Translations under genes and position numbers: made by a program
Source of the DNA: Diplodia intermedia
Lineage: Eukaryota; Ascomycota; Dothideomycetes; Botryosphaeriales; Botryosphaeriaceae
NCBI GenBank assembly: GCA_021495925.1
Contig: JAKEKT010000037.1
Location: 1-64,000 of the forward strand
Reading direction: 5' to 3'
DNA: 64,000 nucleotides
In this document: positions 32,156 to 42,439 of the stretch, one piece after another
Layout: every line of letters starts with the position of its first letter
Position numbering within the stretch: position 1 is the first letter of the stretch
Notes under the pieces: model-generated
Database searches by the model: none
What the model saw: the letters and a program-made list of their open reading frames with translations, nothing else
What the model was told of the DNA's origin: nothing

Positions 32156-32787
32156 TTAGTAGTACTCGCAGTTCTTGGGGTCGTTGACCTTGTCGGTACG
32201 GATCTCGAAGGGGATGCACTTGTCCTTGCTCTCGCGGCCGTAGGCCTTCTCGGCGTAGACGACGTACTCGCCATCCGTCTCGGTGGGGCAGGCCAGCCAG
32301 TTCCCGCCGTCGTAGTACAGCTGCGAGATGTCCGGGCCGGCGACACGGGTGAAGCGGTCCGTCACGTCGTCGGCCACGGTGGCGGGGTCTTGCGAGGAGG
32401 CGAGCGAGAAGATGCCGCCGCCGGCACCGCTGATGTTGATGTACGCTTTTTGGTCGTGTCAACATTTGGGTCTCTTTCCTTTTTTTGGAGGGGGAGAGAA
32501 AACTTACCCTCCTGAGTGTTCTGCTTGCCGTCGCCATAGGTGGTCAGGGTGCCGCGGTCGTTGGGCCCGTCGAGCACGGGCTCATCGCTGCCGCAAGTCG
32601 AGTTGGTGTCCTTGTAGATGGAGAAGAAGCCGCCGCTGACATCGACGTAGGCGTAGTGGATCGGCGACTCGTAGGCCAGCGCCATCATCTTGAACGGGCC
32701 GTGGTCGGGGAAGCGGTCGTCGACGGGCGCGGCGGAGCTGACGCCGGCCGAGACGAGGGCGGAGGTGAGGAGGGTGGCGGCCTTCAT
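32156..32787 (-). CDS. PhiA-like secreted cell-wall protein
   Basis: Two exons, 32508–32787 and 32156–32445, with a 62-bp phase-1 intron, give 189 residues, the size of Aspergillus PhiA. A signal peptide (MKAATLLTSALVSAGVSSAA) is followed by PFKMMALAYESPIHYAYVDV, matching the PhiA pattern 'F-x-x-MALRSASPIHF'. The join restores EAYINISGAGGGIFSL, equivalent to the 'AYVDRSGMGQG' part of PhiA. The C-terminal WLACPTETDGEYVVYAEKAY and final cysteine-containing NCEYY match the 'IACP…SVWV…C' end. PhiA is a wall mannoprotein linked to phialide and conidium development in Aspergillus, and whether that role holds here is an inference. A pyrimidine/purine-rich leader lies immediately before the ATG. Confidence 0.8.
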
Positions 32788-33922
32788 TTTGATAATGGTG
32801 GTGTTGAGGGATTGGTAGGGTTTATGGAGTGATTGGTGTTGATGCTGGTGAGTGTGGGAGGTACAATGGATTGCGAGCAAGCTTTCTTTTATATACCAAG
32901 CATTTGGGCCCGTGGGCGCCGAAGATCATCGGTGACATTGGAGCGCGATGGCAAGACTGGCCCTGCCCGCTCGTATTTGCTTGGCCCGCAGGTTGTAAGG
33001 CCCCCACATGACCATTACTACTTCCGGAAAGCAAAGGCCTCGCCTTGGGCTTGCAGTTTACATGCAGTGCCACAACGGGGCACAGCAATACGAGCCACTA
33101 TCCATTGTGCTTGGTGTGACCCTGAACAAGAAACCGTCGGCGGCGTGTCGATGTTACCTGTTGTTCCATCGTTCCTTCGAAGATAATCATATTTATCCTC
33201 GTTTCCCCAAATACTGTGATTGCCGCAAGGTTGTGGCAAGGATATACAGACGTTGAATGTCGCACCTGTATTGGGCCACGCTAAGAAATTTCATAGAAGC
33301 ATGTCTCCAGAGAACAAACTGCAGCCTGCCCATGCTCGGCCCGTGCGATGGTATGTGTGCAAGGAGTCGTTCGAGAAAGTTCGGCTGAGCTGGACAATTG
33401 CAGCCGATAGGTTGGATTGGGCCTGCATCGACCAACAGAGTTGTCGGTGCTCAACAGCTCTGACCAGATACGGGATTTCTACTTGTCACCGCCACCCCTA
33501 TTTCGGTACAATTGAGGGTCGACGGGAATAGGCTCCTACTTTCCCACAGAGCATCTCGTGCCCTCGCGTTGCACATCTCTGTTCCGTCTGTACCGGTGCT
33601 GACCAAGATTTTGAACTTGTCCTCAAAAGCATCTTCTAATCCGCCGCACACGAGTCCACATCGAACCTCTTCTGCGTGCTTCGAGCATTCATAGGAAAAA
33701 GTGACACCGTTTACCGACCTTTCTTTTTTTTTTCGCTTATGATTGGATCACGAACTCTAAATCAAGATCTGGGGGGCGCTTAATTATTCCCGAAAAGGCA
33801 TTCAAAAGAATGTGGGGCGGTCGGACACGAGAAAGCAGGGCTTCAACTGAGCATTCCAGTCGACACGCAGTCAATAGCCCGTTTACTTGTAGTTATAGTC
33901 TTATTTACCAAATGCGTCTTTC
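32788..33922. other. gene-free stretch leading to the mutated 5S copy
   Basis: The first 100 bases are promoter or leader of the PhiA-like gene. The rest has no coding frame with a recognisable product. Composition is still normal here and falls sharply to AT-rich only after about 34,000. A T-run lies at about 33721–33731. Confidence 0.5.
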
Positions 33923-34041
33923 ACGTACGACTATAGGTCGCAGAATACAGGGCTTCCCGTCCGCTCAGCCGTACTTAAGCTGCGAACCGGCCGATTAGTA
34001 CTTAAGTAGATAACCATTAGAAAATCCCGGCTATTATACGT
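33923..34041 (+). pseudogene. 5S rRNA copy, RIP-mutated in its 3' half
   Basis: This 119-nt copy aligns without gaps to the 5S gene at 19241–19359. In the first 80 positions I count one difference (position 10, C to T in a CpA context). In the last 39 I count about nine, all C-to-T or G-to-A transitions: GTGGGTGACC has become GTAGATAACC, and the final helix strand GTTGTACGT has become ATTATACGT. The change is consistent with RIP spreading from the AT-rich block that starts here. The terminal helix and the 3' internal structure are weakened, so function is doubtful. Confidence 0.85.
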
Positions 34042-34829
34042 TTTATATCTTTGCTTTTTGCCATCTCGACCATTATTTTTATGCGAAGAAATCTATAAAA
34101 GTAATAAGTACTAAGAGCATTTCTTATTCTCGTATATCTTAGATTATTTTACGTGGACAAAGCTAAGTAAGTATTAGAATTTGCGTAGTCTTTTAGATTA
34201 AGCGTTCGACTCGTCTTCTATCTTAACGCCTTTATTATTAAATGCTAATTTCTATTTATTTTAGTCTCTATTCGCTACTTAATTCTATCTTCTTAAAGGC
34301 GAGATACTTTAAACGATTAACCTTACTAGTAATCTTTTTACTAAAGATTTAATTAATAACTATCTTAAAGAAGGGCCGCGGTAGAATTATAGCGATAGAT
34401 CTAATACACGTTTTATTAAAATAGAAATATTAGATTTAATTTAATTTAGAAGGTAACGTTATAATTAAGGTAATTAATAGTAATATATACGATAAACTAC
34501 GGTTATAAACTTATTCGTAAAATTAAGTAATTAACATCGAAAGATAGATATAAGTAATAATTTTTCTCGATAGATATTACTTCGGTATTCTATCTAGTTG
34601 TCTATAAAGAGGTATTATAGCTGCCGAAGGTTAGCGTAAATAATAATAGAGCTCTAGAGTAGAAAAGTACGAACGATTAATAGACTAAAGCTAATAGTAA
34701 TTCTTATTCTTAGTAGCCTTTAATACGCGGCTATAATACTTCTCTTTTAAGTCTTTTCTAATCTATTTTATCTACCCCGTAAGGATTCGTTCACTCCCGT
34801 ATCTATTTTTATAGTAGACTTTAGCCTAA

Positions 34830-35066
34830 GCTCGGGTGTGTTATATACATAGTATCTATACTATCTAAGATAAAGTAACTAATTACTCGATTTCTATATC
34901 GTCTTCTACTTAAAGCTATTATATAAACTATACGACTATTAATATCGGCGCCGTCTACGTGCTTAAAAAGACTAAGTTCTAGCTTTTATCTAGAAAAGTA
35001 CTTCTAATTTTTCTTCTATTCGACTTTACCGTTATAACGATAGTGGGCGGTAATTCTAAGAGCGAT
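34830..35066 (+). pseudogene. amino-acid permease (Agp3-like), 5' part, RIP-mutated
   Basis: In one frame ending at 35066 the DNA reads GAVYVLKKTKF-stop-LLSRKVLLIFLLFDFTVI and then TIVGGNSKSD. Allowing for C-to-T and G-to-A changes, this matches the fungal permease segment GEAEFWL…GKV…F-x-TFITMVGGNP-x-x-D-x-YGFRYW. It continues, in frame, into the sequence right of the retrotransposon (DSYGFRHWNNLGAFAE). The proline and arginine codons have turned into serine and lysine, as RIP would cause. Recognisable similarity fades to the left of about 34830, and the start codon is presumably between 34,050 and 34,400. The gene encoded a plasma-membrane transporter of about 550 residues. Confidence 0.75.
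35062..35066 (+). repeat. left target-site duplication GCGAT
   Basis: The five bases directly before the left LTR are GCGAT, identical to the five directly after the right LTR (41207–41211). A 5-bp duplication is normal for Ty1/copia and many other LTR retroelements. Confidence 0.9.
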
Positions 35067-35214
35067 TATTAGAATTTAAATAAATAAGAATATATTTATA
35101 TATCTATTAAAGATAAGATATAAGAAGCGATAGAAGGCTACTCTAGAGATCGCTTATATATTCTACTTCTTACTAACTAAGCTATCTACTACTATAAACG
35201 CTTATATTTTAATA
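35067..35214 (-). repeat. left LTR (148 bp), heavily RIP-mutated
   Basis: It aligns without gaps to the right LTR (41059–41206). I count about 31 differences, all transitions, with this copy carrying A or T at nearly every one. Because the element reads on the minus strand, this is its 3' LTR. Confidence 0.9.
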
Positions 35215-38200
35215 TACCTTCTTCGCGCCTTACCTAATAGAAAAGTGCGCGACACTAGCTATAGTATTTAAGTAGCAAAATAGAAGATATATAAAATAAT
35301 TAAGAGTTAAACTTATAAATAGTAAAAAGAAAGAAAAGATAGTATTAAAGTCTTCTATAAGAACTAACGATAGTATTAAAGGCTTCTACGAGAGTAGAAA
35401 TCGAACCTACTCTCTAATTACTAGATATAGTAGTAGGGCGTCTTACTATCTAGCGATAGTAGTATATGCGTAGTTAGTATAAGGTAAATACTACTATATT
35501 AGTAATCCTCGTAATTAGATAAAAGAGAAGTTACGAAGTTAACTAATAAAGTACTAGTAAGCGGGTTTATATAGCTAGTTATTCGATTAAGAAGCTAGTA
35601 TTAAGAAAAAAATAAGTAAATAAATACGTACGTAATCGTTACGTAATCGCAATCCGCGATAATAGAAATAAAAGTATAAAACTAAATACGAAAGATAATA
35701 TAATCTAGATATTAATACGCTCGTTATTTCTTAAGAGAAACGAGCCTTAAGTAACGAATAAACGTCTAATACTTCTACTTAGATAATATCTTCGTTAATT
35801 CGTTCGCTACTATATCTATAGTAGACGTTTATCTAAAGTAAACGTTACCGGCCTATACTTTCTAGCGAAGCTAGTAATAGTAAATATCGATATAGTAAAG
35901 CTTAGTATTAAGTTTTATAGCGTTCTATTTTATTAGAAGAAGTATCTACTTATTATCGTATTAAACGTTAATACGATGTCTAGAGTCGAAGAAGATATCT
36001 CTAAAGAACCGTTTCTACTAATAGTATTACTTTATCGTTTTAGAGAGGGCTAGTAGCTCTACTTTCGTAGAAGAGATAGTAACGATAGATTATTTAGACG
36101 CTTTTTAATTTATAGAAGCATCGAATAGAGTTATTATTAAGCTTTAATAGCTACGCCTAGTAGTAACGTCGCTAGCGTATAAGATATTACTATTAATTAT
36201 AAATACTTTATAATCGTCGTCTTAATATTCTCTATAGTATAACGAGAGCTTACTAGTCTTACTAAGATAGATAAGAAGACGATCTACTAGCTATAGATAT
36301 TATATAGAGAGGTTAGTAAGATAGATAAATAGTATCGAATAGATATAAGCGACGTTAGCGCGCGTGCTAACGACTATAAATTAGACTAAACTTATTCGAC
36401 TCTAGTATATATATATCTACTTAGAAGTCGCGTATTTATCTAGATTAGACTCTAGCTACTTCTACTTTACTAGTAGAATAGTAGTACGCCCTATAAGAAT
36501 AAGATTATATCGCGTAATAAGGTTATTAATATATAACTTCTAAGAGAGCTATAGTAGTTTAAACTATCTATTACGAATAACGCGTAGAGCGAGAAACTAT
36601 TAGACCTTATCTATTACTCGTATCTTATAGCGCTTAAATAGATCTTCTTAAAATACGTTTACGAAGGCCTTATCGCGTGCGTAAAACGCGAGAATAACGT
36701 TATCTATAAAGAAGAATATAAATAGATAACTATTCGTATAAAGATATAGGGCATCTAGTACTATCTCTAGTCTAAGGTTCTCTAGAGTCTAGTAGAAGTA
36801 CTTTTACTATAAGGCGAATAACTTCTTTAGGCCGTATAGTGCCCGATTAAGCTTAAGAATAAGGTCTAAAGATAATCTTATTTCTTTAGAGGGTTTAACG
36901 AAGGTAGTATTAGATAGCGATATATAAGAAAAGATATTAACGACGTCGTATTATCTTATTTTAAGATCGAATGTATAGATTACCGTAATAAGTATTCTAA
37001 AGATTCTAAAGGCTAGCGTCGTCGCGAAGATATTATAATACGAGAATTAAAGATTATCTCGTACGTAGATACGCGTCTTTATCTTTATTAAATATCTATA
37101 CTCGTTAAACTTATATTTAAAGATCTACTATAGAGATATAATCTTCTTATTAAGTCTTCGTGCCTTAGCTATAGATATAGTATTTTATATTCTCTTATCT
37201 TCTAGCTCGTTTAATTCTTACTTAATCGCCTAGTAAAGAAACGAGGCGAGAGAATACTTATAGACGTCGTTATACTAGCGAGATTCTAATAGAAGGTTAT
37301 CGCGATAAATACGTAGTAACTACTACTTTAAGTAGTAATTTAGATAAAGCTCTTCTTCTATAAGACTTTCTAGTCGAAGATCTAGTATTATTATATAGTA
37401 GTTAGCGATAAGGGCTACTAGTAAGTATCTTATACCGTCTATTAGTAAGTTCTACTAGAGGCTACGGCTACTACGGCGAAGCTTTATAGAGCCTTCTACT
37501 CGTATTAAGAGAGTTATCGTTTCTTTCGAATTTAATTTAGTTTTAGTATATGCCACGTCGGATTTAACGGGATTAGACCTAGCGTTAGTACTTAGCACTA
37601 TATTCTTTCGTTTCTAGATATTCTTATATTCCCTTAGTAGCTACGGCGCAGCTACGCGGAGCTACTATAGAATATGCCTAATTAGATCGATAGCCGTCGT
37701 AAACGAGAAGTAATAGTTAACGTTATATTTAGCGCTATTATTTACTATTATAATATGCGTCTAGCGACGTCTTCTCGTTCTCTTATCTTTAATAACGTTC
37801 GCTTTATTAACGTTCGCGTTTATAATATCTACGCGTAAAGCTCTATTACCGCGCGCGGCTTCTAGTATAGGTTTAGTATTATATTAGATAGATAGTAGGC
37901 GGCCTTAATAATCTAGTAAGGCTACGGGGTTCTACTACTACTACTAGTATTATTATTAGACGGGTAACTATAATACTAAAGTAAAGTTCTTCTAGTAGTC
38001 GGGTTTAGAAGTTCTTACTAAAGATATCGGCGTAAATAGATTCTACTTTACGTCTACTTTCTTATTAGAAGACGTAGAGGGTTCTTCTTTAGATACTTAG
38101 TAAAGCGTGCGAGAAGTAGAGGCCTAGTTAGTATTAAGATTCTTATTTATATAAGGCCGGCGAATAGACTTCTCGTTACTACTTATAAGGTTCTTAGAGT

Positions 38201-41058
38201 TTAAACGAATACGCGATATAATCTTATCTAGTTTCTCGTTAATATTTATAAGATACTAGAAGGTATTAGAGTTATTCTAAGAGTATCTAATAAATTCGTT
38301 AAAAGTAATATCTCTCGTGCGAATAACCTTCGAATCTAGTAGATACTAGATACGATAGATATTAATAAAATCGTAGCCTATAAGATAGCTAATAAGGGCA
38401 CGCTCTTATAGCTTATTACTACGAGAAATAAGCTTATTAAGCGCGTAGGCCTTATAGTCGTAAATACGTAGATAAGCGACGTTAGGCTTCTTCGTATAAA
38501 CTAGTTTAAAAGAAGTAATCTAATTATATCGCTTTATAGAAGTTCTATTTAAGATATATGCCGCCGCTTTAAATGCTTTAGACTAGAGCGGGTTAGATAG
38601 ATTCGCTATAACGCGAAGCGCGCGCGCTTTTATAATAAGTAAATACTCTAATCGCTCTATATAGCCGTTTTAGGCTAGCGTATACGATAAGATAACCTTC
38701 TAGATAATATCTCGTTATCGAAGATTCTCTCTAAATAGATTATTAAATGTTCTCTTATCGTTAGATCGTAGAAAGACGATTCTCCGGTTTAAGCGGTTAC
38801 GAATAAGTAATAGTATATTTAGTATAATACGATTATACTTATATTTATTTAGATAAGTCTTTATAAACACGTAGTTAGTAGCTACGTACTTTAGATAGAT
38901 AATCTACTAGTGCTAGTTATATATAGAATTCATCTAAATAAGGTCTATTAATACTCTAAAGAATAGTTCGGTTAACTTCTTCTCGTGTCTAGAGAATCGC
39001 GTAATTAGCTAGTAAGTCTTACTACGAGCGTAAACGTCGTAGTACGCGGGTATTAAATTCTCGATAAGCACTACTTTTTTAACTATATTTAGTAAGGCCT
39101 AAATAACGTTATTATTTATATAGGCGAAGATATCGTGTTATTACGAAGAAGATAGATTATAAGTAGTAATACTAGCCGTAATTACTATTAGTTATACTTT
39201 TATATATTTAACGAAGAATTAATCTTTTATATAAGTAAGATTATATATAGAGCTATTATTCTTCTTATTATATAAGTAGCGCCTACTCGTATTAATATAA
39301 ACGTTCTTCTCTTCTATCTTAGTAATAGAGAGAAGGTTCGCTATAAATATTAGAATATAGGCGGCGTCTCTAAGAGTAATAATCTTTAGCTTCTTATCTC
39401 TTTTTATATTAATAATAACGTTACTAAACGACTCGATTAGAAGCCTATTATTATTATAGATTATAAAGTTATCTAGGCCGGCGTTTCTCTTCTTCGTATA
39501 TCGCTTCTTTATAAAGCGATTATATACGTAATGCGTAGATCTAGTATTAGTAAGCTAGAAGCGTTTTAAGATAGTAGAATTCTTATATCTAACGGCGAAT
39601 AAGATTAGAAGTTCTTTAGTAGCGTTTACTATCGTAGTAGCGAATAAAGTAATAGACGTACGATCGTTATTATTATACTACTTATCGTTTCTTTTCTTAT
39701 TCTTATTCTTATTATTATTATTATACTTCTTATTATACTTATTAATAGTATCTTTAAGCGTCTTCTTTAGTAAGGGGTTCTTTCTTAACTACTTATTAAC
39801 GCGCTTCTAAACCTTCTTATTAGGGGTCTAGTTAAAAGGCTTATTCGATATCTTAGAGTTTAAATACTAATAGGTCGCTAGGTTTCTATAGTTTCTATTA
39901 TAGATATACGAGAGTAACTTCTTCTAGTATTAACTACGAAGTAACGTAGAGAAGATATTACGCCTCTTATCTCTTAGAGTATCTTATAAGACTATAGAGT
40001 TAATAGCGAAGTAGTAACTACGAAAGTCGCTTACGACGTCGTTAATCGTTATCTTATTATCGCTACGGCGAACCTTCTTAAGAATTATAGTACTATACGC
40101 TAGATCGTAATCTCTAAGAGGTTATAGAAATATTTAAATACCTCTTACTTCTTAAATATCGAATAGATTAATCGCTTTAGTCTTTATAATAAAGAACTTC
40201 TAGCTTTCTATTTATTTAAAGATATCGCGGTTATAAGAAGACTTAAGAAGGTTCTTAAAATTATTTAAAAGAACCTTCTATTACGTTATATTATTAGGTT
40301 TTATACGCGTTTAAAGCGCGCGTAGAAGCGTATATAAATAAGAGTCGCTAAGGCGTTCTAATAGAAGTAATAGATATCTTAATACTAAATTCTTAATAAG
40401 CGATAAGAGGTTATTTATTTTCTTTTCTAGCTATTTATACTTCTTTCTAGCGTATTTATACTTCTTACGACGTTATTCTAGGTTCTTCTCGTTCTTATCT
40501 TCTTATAGACGAGGCTATTTAGACATCTAGAGTTATTTAGAGCGACTTTCTTTAAACGAGTTAATATACTAGAAGATCGCCGCCTTCTTCGCTCGTAAGC
40601 GAATAATATACTACTAGCTATTCTAGTCTTCTCTCGTCTTAAGTACTATAACGGGCTTAGACGACGTACTACTAGACGATATAGTAGATAGTACTAGACG
40701 GTAATTAGCTCTACTAGAATTAGTATTACGGCGAACCGTCTCGTCGGGTCGAAGAATCGATAGATCGTAGGTAAACTAGGGCGTACTAGTAAATAGTACG
40801 GCGCTACTATAGCGTATAGATAGTATTACGCTAGCTAGAAGCGGCTTCTCTAAATATATAGACCTATAAGTAGATGCTTTAAGCGCTATAGTTAATAAAT
40901 TAGTATTATAAGAGGTGTTAAGGTCTAAAACGTAATAACTTTACTTCGCGACTATATATCGTCTAGATGCCTTTAGAACGATAATAATAGTATAAATAGT
41001 GTCTTAGAAGAATACGCTAGACGGTAAAAAGCATCTACTACGCGGCCGGGCTTATAAC

Positions 41059-41206
41059 TATTAAAATTTAAATAAATAAGAATGTATTTATACATCTATT
41101 AGAGGTGAGGCATGAGGAGCGATAGGGAGCTACCCCGGGGGTCGCTTATATACCCTACTCCTCGCTGACTAAGCTATCTACTGCTGCAAACGCTCATATT
41201 CCAACA
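41059..41206 (-). repeat. right LTR (148 bp), largely unmutated
   Basis: It retains GC-rich words such as ACCCCGGGGGTCGC that are lost in the left copy. It is the 5' LTR of the minus-strand element and carries a TATATAAG promoter box. Only its first bases (TATTAAAA in place of TGTTAGAA) show RIP-type changes, so the RIP gradient ends inside it. Confidence 0.9.
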
Positions 41207-41211
41207 GCGAT
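41207..41211 (+). repeat. right target-site duplication GCGAT
   Basis: GCGAT directly follows the LTR end CCAACA and matches the left duplication at 35062–35066. The permease frame resumes within it (GAT TCA TAC GGA). Confidence 0.9.
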
Positions 41212-42375
41212 TCATACGGATTTCGTCACTGGAACAATCTGGGCGCATTTGCGGAGCACGTCACTACGGGGTCGCTGGAAAATTCGAGGATTTCCTGGGT
41301 GCGGTGTTTGTGGCTGCCTTTACGGTCTGCGGTCCAGAGTACATCTCCATGGTCGCGGGCGAAGCGGTATACCCGCGAGTCACCATTAAGCTGGCTTTCA
41401 AGACAGTGTAAGTCCCGCCCGCGACATCCAAACCAGCAGTGGATAATTCCACCTCCAAGTTATCTACGCTTCGGCTGTTTCTTTATCCTCGGGGCTTTCT
41501 GTGTTGGCATCGTGCTACCATACAACGACCAAACGCTGGCAAACGTGCTAGGTACTCAAGGTGGCTCCACCGGTGCAGCATCACCATACGTAATTGCCAT
41601 GCAGAACCTCGGAATAGACGGGCTACCTCAGGTGGTAAACCCACTGCTCGTCACCAGCATCTTCTCGGCGGGCAACACTTACTACTACATGGCTACGCGG
41701 TCGTTGTACAGTCTCGCCGTCAACAAGCAGGCCCCGGCCTTCTTCTTGAAAACGACCAAGTCGAGTGCTTCGATCTGGTGCTTCGCTGCCACCATGGTCT
41801 TCTCGTTTTTGAGCTTGTTGCAGCTCGGCGCCGGTTCGGCGCAGGTGCTTCAGTGGCTGGTCAACCTCGTCACTGCGTCGCAATAGCTCAACTATGCCAT
41901 CATTAGTACGATTTATCTTTTCTTCTATCGTGCCTTGGAGGCACAGGGATTTGATCGTAGAACACTACCATATAAAGGTATGCATGTTGTCTTTTCGGCC
42001 TCTGAGTATCTCCAAAGATGATTTAATCAGCTAGTGCCAACCTTATGTCAATTGCTTCGGCTTAACATTTGTCGTCATCGTTGTCATCATTCAAGGCTAT
42101 ACTATCTTTTTCCGGGCAACTAGAACGTTGGTAGTTTCCTCACCTACTATACAATGATCTTCATTTGCGCGGCGCTCTTCGTGGGCTGGAAAGTCCTGAA
42201 GCGAACCAAATTTGTGCGCCCTGAAGATGCAGATCTCGTCTGGGACAAGCCGATCATCGACGCGTACGAGGCCAATATAGACCCGCCGCCAAGGCTATGG
42301 ACGGAGATGGGGAAGTCGTTGCTTTCTCTTTTTCGCATCAAAAGGAACAAATCCGAGAAAGGAACTGAGGTGTAA
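41207..42375 (+). pseudogene. amino-acid permease (Agp3-like), 3' part, broken
   Basis: The sequence encodes DSYGFRHWNNLGAFAE, then FTVCGPEYISMVAGEAVYPR, SIFSAGNTYYYMATRSLYSL, ALEAQGFDRRTLPYKG, FGLTFVVIVVIIQGYTIFF and a C-terminal tail ending at the TAA before 42375. These are typical of fungal general amino-acid permeases with multiple membrane helices. Introns are recognisable at 41408–41459 and near 41978–42030. Besides the retrotransposon, the damage includes a lost base near 41278, TAG stops at 41884 (from CAG) and at 42032 and 42121 (both from TGG), and further single-base losses near 42031 and 42112. All three stops are transitions of RIP type. The gene therefore cannot make the transporter. 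Confidence 0.85.
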
Positions 42376-42439
42376 ATAGTGGAGCCTAACTACAGAGAAT
42401 CGGGGAAGGGAGACAGCATTTTAAAATAGGAGACAAGAC

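Larger units (their letters stand above)
34042..35066. other. RIP-mutated flank left of the retrotransposon
   Basis: About 1 kb of very AT-rich DNA, full of TA dinucleotides and in-frame stops, with no open frame of 60 codons. It is not part of the retrotransposon, which begins at 35067. Its right end still translates as amino-acid permease, so this flank is single-copy gene sequence that was mutated together with the element. Confidence 0.75.
35067..41206 (-). mobile_element. LTR retrotransposon (probably Ty1/copia), RIP-inactivated, inserted in the permease gene
   Basis: The element is 6,140 bp, bounded by 148-bp direct repeats with the 5-bp target duplication GCGAT. On the minus strand the LTR starts TGTTGGAATATGAGC and ends, after correcting one RIP change, in …AACA, the TG…CA ends of retroviral-type LTRs. 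On that strand the less-mutated LTR has a TATATAAG box. A purine-rich tract (AAGGCGCGAAGAAGG) lies just inside the opposite LTR, as a polypurine tract should, so the element reads leftward, antisense to the permease. The 5.8-kb interior has no open frame of 60 codons on either strand, and TpA-rich composition with CpG retained points to RIP of CpA sites. I could not identify reverse transcriptase or integrase motifs through the mutations, so the copia assignment rests on LTR ends and size. Confidence 0.85.

Noticed and set aside
34042..41058. AT-rich block considered as mitochondrial DNA insertion or centromere core.
   Set aside because: Paired LTRs, a target duplication, a flanking permease and all-transition differences explain it as a RIP-mutated retroelement. 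It is also too short for a centromere.
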